Part shown: in pieces, positions 29,251 through 37,723 of the stretch
Layout of the letters: every line of letters begins with the position of its first letter
Position numbering within the stretch: position 1 is the first letter of the stretch
Assembly: GCA_019635755.1 (NCBI GenBank)
Contig: JAHBYW010000002.1
Span: 186,001 to 250,000, forward strand
Source: Rhizobiaceae bacterium
GTDB taxonomy: Bacteria > Pseudomonadota > Alphaproteobacteria > Rhizobiales > Rhizobiaceae
Direction: 5' to 3'
Length of the DNA: 64,000 nt
The notes under the pieces: generated by a model
Database searches by the model: none
What the model saw: only the letters and a program-made list of their open reading frames with translations
Told to the model about the DNA's origin: nothing
Program-made: the position numbers and the translations under genes

Positions 29251-30355
29251 GACCCAGGGAGCAGTCGTATCATCCATGTCCGTCACGCTTGAGCAGACCA
29301 TCAACCGGCAAACCTACGGCCCGCTCGGCCACATGCTGTCGACCCAGACATTCTGGGTGTTCCTAGCCGCAGTCCTCGCCTTCATCTATCTGTCGACGGC
29401 GACAACATCGTTCGACACGTCGCAAAACCTCTTCAACGTCGCGCGCAACTGCGCCTTCGTGGGCGTCATCGGCCTCGGCATGACGGCCGTCATCATCACC
29501 GGCGGCATCGACCTCTCGGTCGGCGCGGTGCTGTGCCTGGCCGGCATGGTCGTCGGCATGATGATGAGCTGGAACTATCCGATCTGGATCGCCGTGCCCT
29601 GCGCGCTCGCTGCAGCACTCGCCTGCGGCTTCATCAACGGCTTCCTCATCGCGCAAGTGGGCATGCCACCCTTCGTGGTGACGCTCGGCATGATGTCTTT
29701 CGCGCGCAGCGTCGCGATGGTGCTGTCAGGCAACCAGATGGTCTACCAGTTCGGCGTCGACCACGCGAAACTGGTGGCGATCGGCGGCGGCTCGACGCGG
29801 GGCTGGTTCAACGGCATCGCGGGCTGGGTCGGACCGGACACTGCGCTGGGCGGGCTCTTCACCTGGCTCGGCCAGGCGATCTTCATCCCCAATCCGGCGA
29901 TCTTCCTGGTCGTCTTCGCGCTGATATTCGGCTTCACCTTCCGCTGGACGCGCTGGGGCCGCCACATCTTCGCGATCGGCGGCAATGAACAGGCGGCGGT
30001 GCTGACCGGCGTCCCCGTGCGGCGGATCAAGATCAGCGTCTACATGCTCTCGGCACTGATGGCCGGTGTCGCCGGTATCCTGCAGGTCGGTTGGCTGGGA
30101 ACGATCACGACCGGCATGGGCACCGGCATGGAGCTCGTCGTCATCGCGGCGGTCGTCATCGGTGGCGCCAACCTTGCCGGCGGTGGCGGTACGGCATTCG
30201 GCGCGGTCGTCGGCGCGGTGCTGATCGAGATGATCCGCAATTCTTTGACCTTGCTCGGGATCAATCCTTTCTGGCAAGGGGTGTTCGTCGGCACGTTCAT
30301 CATCGTCGCGGTCGCGTTCGACCGCATTCGCGCCAGCCGGAGCGCCAACGGCTAG
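29243..30355 (+). CDS. Sugar ABC transporter permease (FrcC/RbsC-like)
   Basis: This 370-residue BPD_transp_2 permease has the motif TAVIITGGIDLSVGAVL and the C-terminal block GMELVVIAAVVIGGANLAGG. The frame opens with an ATG at 29243 inside the ATPase gene; an ATG at 29276 (MSVTLEQ) is an equally possible start. A long N-terminal cytoplasmic stretch precedes the first membrane segment, as in FrcC. It forms the channel for the unit with the ATPase at 28510 and probably the SBP at 27160-28152. Confidence 0.9.
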
Positions 30356-30377
30356 GTGCCGAAACTGGGACGGGGGG

Positions 30378-31157
30378 ATGCAACAAAAGAATCGCGAGGC
30401 CACGCCGGCTGTCGAGCCTTCCTCCGCACCGACCCGGGCGCCGGCAACGAGAAAAGTCCCCTCGCGTATCGCGGGCACCCGCGTCCACGCCTCCGTCGCC
30501 AACGAGATCGGCATGCGCATCGTCCGCGGCGACTATCCGCCCGGCACGATCCTGCCCAACGAGGCGCAGTGGTCGGACATGTTCGAGGTCAGCCGCTCGG
30601 TCGTGCGCGAGGCGATCAAGATGCTGATGGCGAAGGGGCTGTTGTCGTCGCGGCCGAAGGTCGGCAGCTGGGTCGAGCAGCGGGAGCGCTGGAACCTGCT
30701 GGATCGCGACGTTTTGACCTGGTACGCCATGTCGCCGGAGCGGAAAACCTTCCTGAAGACCGTGCAGGAGTTCCGCTACATCATCGAGCCGGAGGCGGCG
30801 GCGATGGCCGCGGCGCGACGGTCCGACGAGCAGATGGACCAGATCAGCGAGGCGCTGCACGAGATGGGCACCGCGAAGTCGCTGCCCGAGCGGACGGACG
30901 CCGACACCCGCTTCCACATCGGCATTCTGCGCGCCTCCGGGAACGAGCTTCTGGTGCCGCTTGGCGTGCTGATCGAATCGGCGCTCGACCGGCTGTTCGT
31001 GTTCGTGACGCGCGAGGTCAACGACCTGCAATATGCGCAGAAGCTGCACGAAGCGATCGAGAAGGCGATCCGGGCGAAGAAGCCCGAGGCAGCCCGGATG
31101 GCCGTGCGGAAGCTTCTCGCCAACACCGACGACATCGTGGCCAAGGCCAAGAGCTGA
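30378..31157 (+). CDS. GntR-family regulator, FadR/FCD subfamily
   Basis: This 259-residue protein has an Ala/Pro-rich N-terminal tail of about 30 residues, a GntR winged helix-turn-helix (about 38-105; FEVSRSVVREAIKMLMAKGL) and an all-helical FCD effector domain (about 125-250) with metal-site candidates in DTRFHIGIL and KLHEAIEKAI. FCD regulators usually sense small sugar acids or hydroxy acids. The gene starts 22 bp after the permease and is co-oriented with it, so it is probably in the same unit. The paired inverted repeats at 18047-18066 and 28422-28441 are its likely operators. Confidence 0.9.
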   Translation: MQQKNREATPAVEPSSAPTRAPATRKVPSRIAGTRVHASVANEIGMRIVRGDYPPGTILPNEAQWSDMFEVSRSVVREAIKMLMAKGLLSSRPKVGSWVEQRERWNLLDRDVLTWYAMSPERKTFLKTVQEFRYIIEPEAAAMAAARRSDEQMDQISEALHEMGTAKSLPERTDADTRFHIGILRASGNELLVPLGVLIESALDRLFVFVTREVNDLQYAQKLHEAIEKAIRAKKPEAARMAVRKLLANTDDIVAKAKS

Positions 31158-31334
31158 GGCGGCCGGGCCGCAACCCGGCGACCTCAAGATGCTCTTCGCA
31201 GTCCTCGCGCACGGCGTGCCGTTCGCATTCGCCTCGCTTTACATGTGGACTTTCCCAGTCGAGCAGGTCTACTTCAACGCGAAGTAGAAAAGGGCAAAGT
31301 CGGCTGAGAGGGCTGCCGCTTGCTTGACGCATTG

Positions 31335-31354
31335 GGTCTGACGTGTGTCAGACC
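31335..31354. promoter_or_regulatory. Perfect 20-bp inverted repeat upstream of RTX gene
   Basis: GGTCTGAC and GTCAGACC form perfect 8-bp arms around GTGT, ending 20 bp before the GTG start of the RTX-like gene. A TTGACG hexamer lies just upstream at 31324-31329. No U-tract follows, so an operator or 5'-UTR hairpin is more likely than a terminator. The arms share the TCTGAC word with the repeat at 18047-18066 but in a different arrangement. Confidence 0.45.
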
Positions 31355-31374
31355 ATTAATCGGGAGAGAATACC

Positions 31375-32472
31375 GTGGCCCTTTTGGTTATGATTGGCTC
31401 GGCTTACTCGGAGAACGGGAGCGCCTATACGGCTTCGACCGGTGGCCCCTATGCGCTGGGTCATGGCGCATTCCTGGTCAGCAAGAACGCAATCGGCCTG
31501 CACCTGACTGGGGCCAACACCAGCTTTCAGGTGACGATCGACGGGACGGTCAGAGGTGACGGAGGAGGGGCAGGCGTCTTTCAATCCTTAAGCACCTCAC
31601 CCCTGTTCTTGCTGGTCGGTGAGACCGGCAGCATCCATAGCGGCAGTTGGGCGATAACGTCCAACTCGAGCGTGACCCTGATGAACAAGGGCATCGTCTC
31701 GGCAAACGCGCAAAATGCACTCCTCGTGAACAATTCTCTCAGCGTCACGAACCAGGGCATCATTTCCAGCCTGGCCGACGATGCGATCCTCGTTTACGGC
31801 AACCTGCCTCACACGATCAACAATTCGGGACGGATCTACGCGTCGGCGGGTTTTGGCGCCGTTGTCAGCCTGGACAAATCCGTGGACACGGTCACCAACA
31901 CCGGAACGATCCGCGGCGACATCAAGCTGGGGGACGGATCGGATCTCTATTCCGGCGCGAGCGGGCGGATTGCGGGTGCCGTCTTCGGCGAGGCGGGCAA
32001 CGACAAGATCACCGGCGGCATCGACAACGACCGCTTCGAGGGTGGCGACGGGGACGACTGGCTGATCGGCAACAAGGGCAGGGACACGCTGAAAGGCGAC
32101 GCCGGAAACGACAAGCTCGAGGGTGGGCTCGGCCGCGACCTGCTCTGGGGCGGCGCCGGCAGGGACGCCTTCGTGTTCAAGTCGCCGGCAACCGCCGCGA
32201 ATGCGGACACAATCTACGATTTCAATCGTCGCGACGACACGATCCAGGTCGACAACGCCGTGTTCAAGAAGATCGGAGCCAACGGCACGCTGAAAGCCGC
32301 GGCGTTCAAGCTGGGCAAGGTCGCCTCGGACGCCGACGACCGCATCATCTACGACAGGGCCACGGGCAAGGTCTTCTACGACGCCGACGGCGATGGCGCG
32401 CAGAAGCAGGTGCATCTCGCGACGCTGGCCAACAAGGTCGCGATCAACCACCTCGACTTCCAGGTGATCTGA
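31375..32472 (+). CDS. RTX-repeat (hemolysin-type calcium-binding) secreted protein
   Basis: This 365-residue protein has a GTG start preceded by CGGGAGAG. Residues about 50-190 carry repeating beta-solenoid-like units with N-G-I/N-S-G patterns (MNKGIVSANAQN, TNQGIISSLADD, NNSGRIYAS). Residues about 205-270 hold RTX nonapeptides, for example GEAGNDKITGG, GGDGDDWLIGN and GGLGRDLLWGGAGRDAFVF. These bind calcium outside the cell. The C-terminal region (DTIYDFNRRDDTIQVD to the end) resembles the serralysin-like C-terminal cap and type I secretion signal. No Sec signal peptide is clear. Export by a type I secretion system is expected, but none is encoded in the window. No catalytic domain is recognised. 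Confidence 0.85.
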   Translation: MALLVMIGSAYSENGSAYTASTGGPYALGHGAFLVSKNAIGLHLTGANTSFQVTIDGTVRGDGGGAGVFQSLSTSPLFLLVGETGSIHSGSWAITSNSSVTLMNKGIVSANAQNALLVNNSLSVTNQGIISSLADDAILVYGNLPHTINNSGRIYASAGFGAVVSLDKSVDTVTNTGTIRGDIKLGDGSDLYSGASGRIAGAVFGEAGNDKITGGIDNDRFEGGDGDDWLIGNKGRDTLKGDAGNDKLEGGLGRDLLWGGAGRDAFVFKSPATAANADTIYDFNRRDDTIQVDNAVFKKIGANGTLKAAAFKLGKVASDADDRIIYDRATGKVFYDADGDGAQKQVHLATLANKVAINHLDFQVI

Positions 32473-32519
32473 CGGGCCGTCCCATCGGCCGGCAAGCTCC
32501 GGCCGATGTTCAGGTCTCC

Positions 32520-34064
32520 TCAATCGATATCGAACGTCACGCCCTGCGCCAGCGGCAGCGTGCGGCCGTAGTTGATCGTGTTGGTGGCGCGCCGCATGTA
32601 CGCTTTCCACGCATCCGAGCCGGCTTCGCGTCCGCCGCCGGTCTCCTTCTCGCCGCCGAACGCGCCGCCGATCTCCGCACCCGAGGGGCCGATGTTGACG
32701 TTGGCGATGCCGCAGTCGGAGCCGGCGGCCGAGGTGAACGTCTCAGCCTCGCGCAGGTCGCTGGTGAAGATCGAGGACGACAGGCCCTGCGGCACGCCAT
32801 TGTGCGCGGCGAGTGCCTCGGAAAGCTCCGAGTAGCGCATCACGTAGAGGATCGGCGCGAAGGTCTCCTCCAGCACCGGTCCCTTCTGGGAGGGCATCTC
32901 GACAATCGCCGGGGCGCGGTAGTGGCCCGTGCCTTCGCCTTTCTTGGCATCGCCGCCGGTGACCTTGCCGCCGGCCTTTTTCGCGGCGGCAAGTGCCGCA
33001 TCCATCTTCTTTGCGGCGGCCTCGTCGATCAGCGGGCCGACAAGCGTTCCGGGCTGCAGCGGATTGCCGACCTTCACGGACTTGTAGGCGCGCTTCAGCT
33101 TCGGCACGAGCTGGTCGTAGACGCTGGCGTGGATGAACAGACGGCGGAGCGACGTGCAGCGCTGGCCAGCCGTACCCATGGCGGCGAAGGCGATGGCGCG
33201 CAGCGCCAGATCGAGGTCGGCCGAGGGCGCGACGATCGCGCCATTGTTGCCACCGAGTTCCAGGATGGCACGGGCAAAACGCTTGGCCAGCCGCGGCCCG
33301 ACAGTGCGGCCCATCGCGGTTGAGCCGGTGGCGGACAAGACCGGCACGCGCGGGTCGTCGACCAGCGCTTCGCCGGCATCGCGGCCGCCGATCACCACCT
33401 GCGACAGGTGGTCCGGGGCGGTGCCACCCTCGGCGCGGAAGCGCGCCACCGCGCGGTCGAACAGACCCTGGACGGCAAGCGCGGTCAGCGGCGTCTTCTC
33501 GGACGGCTTCCACACGACGCTGTCGCCGCAGATCAGCGCGAGTGCAGCATTCCACGACCAGACCGCGACGGGGAAGTTGAACGCCGAGATGACGCCAACG
33601 ACGCCGATCGGATGCCACGTCTCCATCATGCGGTGCGAGGGGCGCTCGGTGGCGATGGTGAGGCCATAGATCTGCCGCGAGAGGCCGACGGCGAAGTCGC
33701 AGATGTCGATCATCTCCTGGACCTCGCCGAGGCCTTCCGACGTGACCTTGCCGGCCTCGATGGAGACGAGGCGACCCAGCTCCGCCTTGGCGGCGCGCAG
33801 TTCATCGCCGAACAGGCGGACCAGTTCGCCGCGCTTCGGCGCCGGGACGTCGCGCCAGTCGAGGAAAGCGGCATGCGCCCGCCCGACCGCCGCGCCAACA
33901 TCCTTCGCGGTGGCCTCGGCAATCGTGCCGAGCGTGCTGCCGTCGATCGGCGAGCGGGCCTCGATGCCGTTCTTGGCCGCAAGGCGCTTTGCTTCGACGC
34001 CGCAGGCGGCGAGGATCGCGCGGGCGTCGCCGGCGAGATCGCGCACGGTCGCGTGCTTGTTCAT
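32520..34064 (-). CDS. Aldehyde dehydrogenase, ALDH7 family (alpha-aminoadipic semialdehyde dehydrogenase-like)
   Basis: This 514-residue NAD(P)+-dependent dehydrogenase starts at the ATG at 34064, which follows GGAG; the frame opens earlier at 34142. The catalytic Cys303 lies in GTAGQRCTS and the general-base Glu in ILELGGNNGAIV. The NAD-fold segments VVGVISAFNFPVAVWSWN and GSTAMGRTV are visible. ALDH7 members oxidise alpha-aminoadipate semialdehyde (lysine catabolism) and related aminoaldehydes, and the GIANVNIGPSGAEIGGAFGG block is typical. It stands alone, divergent from the caspase-like gene. Lysine or amine catabolism is likely but not proven by context. Confidence 0.9.
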   Translation of the reverse strand: MNKHATVRDLAGDARAILAACGVEAKRLAAKNGIEARSPIDGSTLGTIAEATAKDVGAAVGRAHAAFLDWRDVPAPKRGELVRLFGDELRAAKAELGRLVSIEAGKVTSEGLGEVQEMIDICDFAVGLSRQIYGLTIATERPSHRMMETWHPIGVVGVISAFNFPVAVWSWNAALALICGDSVVWKPSEKTPLTALAVQGLFDRAVARFRAEGGTAPDHLSQVVIGGRDAGEALVDDPRVPVLSATGSTAMGRTVGPRLAKRFARAILELGGNNGAIVAPSADLDLALRAIAFAAMGTAGQRCTSLRRLFIHASVYDQLVPKLKRAYKSVKVGNPLQPGTLVGPLIDEAAAKKMDAALAAAKKAGGKVTGGDAKKGEGTGHYRAPAIVEMPSQKGPVLEETFAPILYVMRYSELSEALAAHNGVPQGLSSSIFTSDLREAETFTSAAGSDCGIANVNIGPSGAEIGGAFGGEKETGGGREAGSDAWKAYMRRATNTINYGRTLPLAQGVTFDID

Positions 34065-34195
34065 ATCCAGTCTCCACAGGATGCAGAAAGCCGCCGGGTA
34101 GCACAGGCGGGCCGCGTTTGACATTCCCTTTCGCGGTGACATAGTTCCGCGCCATGCCTGCGGCGCGGGCTACAACCCGCCCAGATGAGGATTTC

Positions 34196-35656
34196 GTGGC
34201 GTCGATCGTTCAGCGTTTCGTGCTTGTCTTCGCAGTGCTTTTCGGCCTGGCGCTGAACGCGCACGCCGAACGCCGCGTGGCGCTGGTGATCGGCAATTCG
34301 GCCTACCAGCACGTTGCCCAGCTGAAGAACCCGAAGAACGACGCGGCCGATCTCGACGGCCGGCTGAAATCGCTCGGTTTCGAGATGTTCGGCGGCACCG
34401 ACCTCGACATGCTGGCGATGCGGCAGACGCTGATCGAATTCGGCCGCGCGGCCGAGACCGCCGACGTGGCCGTGTTCTTCTATGCCGGGCACGGACTGCA
34501 GATCGGCGGCATCAACTACATCGTGCCGGTCGACGCCAAGCTCGAGTTCGAATCCGAGAAGGATTTCTGGCTGGTGTCGCTCAACGCCGTGATGCAGCAG
34601 ATGGAGCGCGGCAGCCGCACCAACATCGTCTTCCTCGACGCGTGCCGCGACAATCCGTTCGCCAAGCAGCTCGGCGGCGACAGCCGTTCCGCCGTGCCGC
34701 TGAAAGGTCTGGCGTCGGTGCAGACCGGGTCGGGAACCTTCATCGCCTATGCCACCGCGCCGGACGACGTGGCGTCCGACGGGGCAGGGCGCAACTCGCC
34801 CTTCACCAGCGCGCTGCTTTCGCACATCGCGGTACCCGGCCAGTCGATCGACGACATGATGACCAAGGTCCGCCGCGACGTGATCGACACGACCGGCGGA
34901 AAGCAGCGGCCGTGGACCTCGTCGTCGCTGGTCGATTCCTTCGCCTTCGCGCCGGCGGCCGAGACGGCGGCCGGCACCGGCGCGGGAACCCCGGGCGGCG
35001 GTTCCGGCATCAGCGAGAAGGACGCCTTCGAGGTGGCCGAGAGCGTCGGCAGCTGCGGTGCCTACGAGGCCTATGTCCGGCGCTTCCCGGACTCCTTCTT
35101 CGCCGACATCGCGCGGGAGAAAATGAAGGCCGCCTGCGCCGCTCCCGCGACCGAGCAGGTGGCGAGCGCGGCCTTCGTCACGACGACGCGCTCGCTTGCC
35201 AAGGAGGGCGTCTGCGAGGAGGGACCGTTCGGCGTGACGTTCTGCGCCAGCTCGGTGCTCGATCCGATCAAGACCAACCGCTACGACCCGTCGATGCTGT
35301 TCGACGGCAACCGGGACACCGCCTGGGTCGAGGCGCGGCCGGACGACGGCGTGGGCGAGACCGTGACGCTGCACTTCAACCGCGAGCGGCTGCTCGCCGG
35401 CTTCGAGATCATCAACGGCTACGACAAGGACCAACGCACCTGGTCGAACAATTCGCGCGTGGCGGCGCTGGAGGCGGCGACCAGCGACGGCACGACGCTC
35501 GCCGTCAGCCTGCAGGACGTGCGCGGATCGAGCAAGGTCGAGTTCAACGCGCCGGTCCGGACCTCGTGGCTGCAGCTGCGGATCGACGGGGTGTTCCGCG
35601 GCGAGAAGTTCCGCGACACGGCGATCAGCGAGCTCTATCCGATCTTCGCGGATTGA
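34196..35656 (+). CDS. Caspase-like (C14/metacaspase p20) protein with C-terminal glycan-binding-type domain
   Basis: The protein has about 486 residues from the GTG at 34196, which follows GAGGA and begins a Sec signal peptide ending NAHA; an ATG at 34154 is the alternative start. The caspase-hemoglobinase fold covers about 25-240, with catalytic His99 in YAGHG and Cys150 in DACRDN. A Gly-rich linker (GTGAGTPGGGSG) follows. Near 300-330 is a helical segment with paired Cys. The C-terminal about 150 residues, with SMLFDGNRDTAWVEA and SWLQLRIDGVF, look like a discoidin/NADase-type glycan-binding beta-sandwich. Such exported caspase-like proteins are common in rhizobia. Targets and physiological role are unknown. 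Confidence 0.87.
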   Translation: MASIVQRFVLVFAVLFGLALNAHAERRVALVIGNSAYQHVAQLKNPKNDAADLDGRLKSLGFEMFGGTDLDMLAMRQTLIEFGRAAETADVAVFFYAGHGLQIGGINYIVPVDAKLEFESEKDFWLVSLNAVMQQMERGSRTNIVFLDACRDNPFAKQLGGDSRSAVPLKGLASVQTGSGTFIAYATAPDDVASDGAGRNSPFTSALLSHIAVPGQSIDDMMTKVRRDVIDTTGGKQRPWTSSSLVDSFAFAPAAETAAGTGAGTPGGGSGISEKDAFEVAESVGSCGAYEAYVRRFPDSFFADIAREKMKAACAAPATEQVASAAFVTTTRSLAKEGVCEEGPFGVTFCASSVLDPIKTNRYDPSMLFDGNRDTAWVEARPDDGVGETVTLHFNRERLLAGFEIINGYDKDQRTWSNNSRVAALEAATSDGTTLAVSLQDVRGSSKVEFNAPVRTSWLQLRIDGVFRGEKFRDTAISELYPIFAD

Positions 35657-35738
35657 CGCGCCGGGGCTTCCCTCAGGCCGGCAGTCCCGGTGAGGGGTGA
35701 TCGTCGCGCTTTGTCGGCAACGTCGCACTTCGTCCAGC

Positions 35739-35787
35739 ACCCCTCATCCGCCCCTTCGGGGCACCTTCTCCCACAAGGGGAGAAGGG
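35739..35787. repeat. Dispersed palindromic repeat, family A
   Basis: ACCCCTCATCCG, then a CCCCTTCGGGG hairpin, then ACCTTCTCCCACAAGGGG and AGAAGG. Related copies are at 36661-36732 and 39859-39910. This layout is common between genes in Rhizobiales. Confidence 0.7.
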
Positions 35788-35827
35788 AAGGGTGCGCTGC
35801 CGCCTCGCCCTGCACCCTGTGCCAGCC

Positions 35828-35991
35828 GTCATTCCGGGGCCGCACAGCGGAACCCGGAATCCAGAGTTGTGGCGGTGCAAGGAGAGGCGACGTGTCGCGA
35901 CCGGTCTTCCCCCGCAATCGTATGTTGGCCAGGGAAACACCGTTGGTCGCCGCTCTGGATTCGGGGTTCCGCTGCGCGGCCCCGGAATGAC
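35828..35991. repeat. 164-bp element with 39-bp inverted terminal repeats
   Basis: The arms 35828-35866 and 35953-35991 begin GTCATTCCGGGGCCGC and are inverted copies of each other at 37 of 39 positions, separated by 86 bp of unique sequence. The whole could fold into a long hairpin. It is a REP/MITE-like intergenic element with no coding capacity. Elements starting GTCATTCCGGGGC are frequent in Rhizobiales genomes, from general knowledge. Confidence 0.75.
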
Positions 35992-36044
35992 GGTGCGGGC
36001 GGCGTCCACAGGGGAGAAGGTCAGGTCGGCGCCCGGCCGCTGTT

Positions 36045-36096
36045 ACCCCACCCGGCCAGCCTGCGGCTGGCCACCCTCCCCTCAAGGGGGAGGGAG
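36045..36096. repeat. Dispersed palindromic repeat, family B copy 1
   Basis: A 52-bp unit of two hairpins: GGCCAGCCTGCGGCTGGCC, then CCTCCCCTCAAGGGGGAGG. It matches the copy at 36759-36810 at 47 of 52 positions. Confidence 0.75.
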
Positions 36097-36660
36097 CGCT
36101 GCCGCGCACTTCATCTTCGCCACGCCCGCTTTCGCGTCTGGCCATTGAGAAAGAACGCATCCCGGTCGCGGGATGGGCGAAACCTCACCGGAGGTGAGGG
36201 AAGACGGGCGGCGTCAGGCTCGCTCATCTTTGAATAGTTCATGCGACCCTTCGGCCGCCCGTCCGGCAAGCTTCGATCCGCCCGCTCCTTTGTCATGCGA
36301 AAGAGGCATTTGCGCCTCGCCCGCACCGTGCCGACCCATTGTCCGGCACCTGGGGTCGTAGTGCCCCTTGGAACCGCCGCAGGGAGTTTGGAAGCAGACC
36401 GCCCGGCCGCCCCGCCACGGTCGCGGAACGGCGGAGTGCCGGTTCCTCCCGCGCTGGCCGCCGTCGCGAACGGCGCTTCCCGTGGGAGAAACTGCGGCGG
36501 AGGATAGCTTTGGCCGGAGAGGGGTGGATAGGAACGGGGCGGAAATCGCGGAAGGCATTGAAATCGTTGCGGCGGGCGCGGGCGCCTATCCACACCTGCG
36601 ACAGGGATGATGTCGCGGATGGGACAGGTGGGCGGGGCGGTGAGGGGTGTGCTGGAACCT

Positions 36661-36732
36661 ACCCCTCACCCGGATTGCCAGCCTCTCGCCTCCGGCTCGT
36701 GGGGCAATCCGACCTCTCCCACAAGGGGCGAG
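36661..36732. repeat. Dispersed palindromic repeat, family A variant
   Basis: Starts ACCCCTCACCCGGATTGCC, ends CTCTCCCACAAGGGG followed by CGAGGT, and carries a longer internal hairpin (GGATTGCC ... GGCAATCC). Confidence 0.65.
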
Positions 36733-36758
36733 GTCGGCGGCGGGGCACGGCCGCTTGG

Positions 36759-36810
36759 ACCCCACTCGGCCAGCCTGCGGCCGGCCGCCCTCCCCTGAAG
36801 GGTGAGGGAG
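36759..36810. repeat. Dispersed palindromic repeat, family B copy 2
   Basis: Direct-orientation copy of 36045-36096 with five substitutions, several of which keep or change stem pairs. It ends 5 bp from the stop of the dipeptidase gene, so on the minus strand it may act as its transcript end. Confidence 0.7.
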
Positions 36811-36815
36811 CCACA

Positions 36816-37709
36816 TCATTCCGCCGCGGTGACGGGAAAGTCGAACGCCTCTTTCGGGAAGGGCTCGCCGTTCAATGTGAAGTGCCACCATTCCTTGGAA
36901 TAGTTGCGGAAGCCTTCGGCGGCCATGGCGTCGACCAGCAGCTTGCGGTTGTCGGCGGAGTCCGCCGGCAGCGGCGCATGGGCGGTGGCGGACAGCGGGT
37001 CCAGGCAGTCGTAGCCGGTGCCGAACTCCAGCATGAAACCGAAGCCGGCGCCGCAGTCGGGATCGATGCTGGCATGCGCCTGCTCCAGCCGGACGATGCC
37101 GAGATCGACCGTCGAGCCGCGCGAATGCGCCGACCGCCGGGCGAGGTAGCCCTGTTTGTGCAGGTCCTCGCGGCGCACGCGCGGATACCATTTCGGATCG
37201 GGCGGCCCGCCCGTCCCGATCCAGTCCATGAAGTCCTTCACGGCGCGCTCCGGCCGGTAGCAGTCGAACATCACCAGCGAGAGCCCGTCGCGGGCCATCC
37301 TCGCCTGGACGCGAGCCAGCGCTTCGGCCGCCGCGCGGGTGAGGATGCAGACCGGCGCCTCGTAGCCCTTCACGATACGGCCGATGAAATTGGCGTCGCG
37401 CGCATAGTTCATCGACTGGAGGATGGTGGCGTCGACGTCGGCCAGGCGGACGAAGCCATCGGGCAGGTCGGCGGCGAGAGCAGGGGAGGCGAGGGCGGTG
37501 AGGAGGCTGAGAAGTGGGAGGCGACGCGCTCTATGTTGCCCCCCTCTGTCCTGCCGGACATCTCCCCCACACGGGGGGAGATCAGCCGGCCGGTTCCGTT
37601 TCGCCAATCGTCCAAGGTCTGTACCGAAAAGCCAAGCTGCTGATCTCCCCCCGTGTGGGGGAGATGTCCGGCAGGACAGAGGGGGGCAACGTAGAGCAAT
37701 CAATTTCAA
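36816..37709 (-). CDS. VanX/DdpX-type D-alanyl-D-alanine dipeptidase (M15D), 5' end overwritten by repeat
   Basis: The mature part has the M15D zinc-peptidase signatures: RSAHSRGSTVDLG (zinc His and Asp) and KEWWHF (catalytic Glu and zinc His), plus an FDCYRPERAVKDF block. The family hydrolyses D-Ala-D-Ala, recycling peptidoglycan. A signal-peptide core, RLPLLSLLTALASPALA, starts near 37520, so the protein is exported. The frame upstream of it to the TTG at 37709 is entirely the inverted-repeat element 37528-37697. No ATG or GTG lies between the element and the signal peptide, so the native start was probably lost; only TTG codons inside or before the element remain. The gene follows pbpC by 14 bp. 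It may be poorly translated or a recent pseudogene. Confidence 0.75.
   Translation of the reverse strand: MKLIALRCPPLSCRTSPPHGGRSAAWLFGTDLGRLAKRNRPADLPPCGGDVRQDRGGQHRARRLPLLSLLTALASPALAADLPDGFVRLADVDATILQSMNYARDANFIGRIVKGYEAPVCILTRAAAEALARVQARMARDGLSLVMFDCYRPERAVKDFMDWIGTGGPPDPKWYPRVRREDLHKQGYLARRSAHSRGSTVDLGIVRLEQAHASIDPDCGAGFGFMLEFGTGYDCLDPLSATAHAPLPADSADNRKLLVDAMAAEGFRNYSKEWWHFTLNGEPFPKEAFDFPVTAAE
37528..37697. repeat. 170-bp element with 59-bp inverted repeats at the 5' end of the dipeptidase gene
   Basis: The arms 37528-37586 and 37639-37697 are inverted copies at 58 of 59 positions; the inner 52 bp (37535-37586 and 37639-37690) are identical. Each arm itself contains smaller palindromes such as CTCCCCCACACGGGGGGAG. 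The 52-bp spacer 37587-37638 is unique. It has no coding capacity and looks like an inserted MITE/REP-type element. Confidence 0.85.
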
Positions 37710-37723
37710 GTCTACCTGCTACC

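Larger units (their letters stand above)
35657..36815. other. Repeat-rich non-coding region
   Basis: About 1.16 kb without a supportable gene. It contains several GC-rich palindromic repeats annotated separately (35739-35787, 35828-35991, 36045-36096, 36661-36732, 36759-36810). Open frames across it are short, arginine/proline-rich and run through the repeats, so I take them as chance. The stretch 36170-36600 shows nothing I can identify. Confidence 0.7.

Noticed and set aside
31190-31288. 32-codon ORF with a hydrophobic stretch between the GntR and RTX genes
   Set aside because: No ribosome-binding site, no recognisable family and too short to trust without expression data.
36241-36507. 88-codon plus-strand frame in the repeat-rich region, with overlapping minus-strand frames
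   Set aside because: Arg/Pro/Gly-rich composition, no ribosome-binding site and competing frames on both strands; I take it as non-coding.
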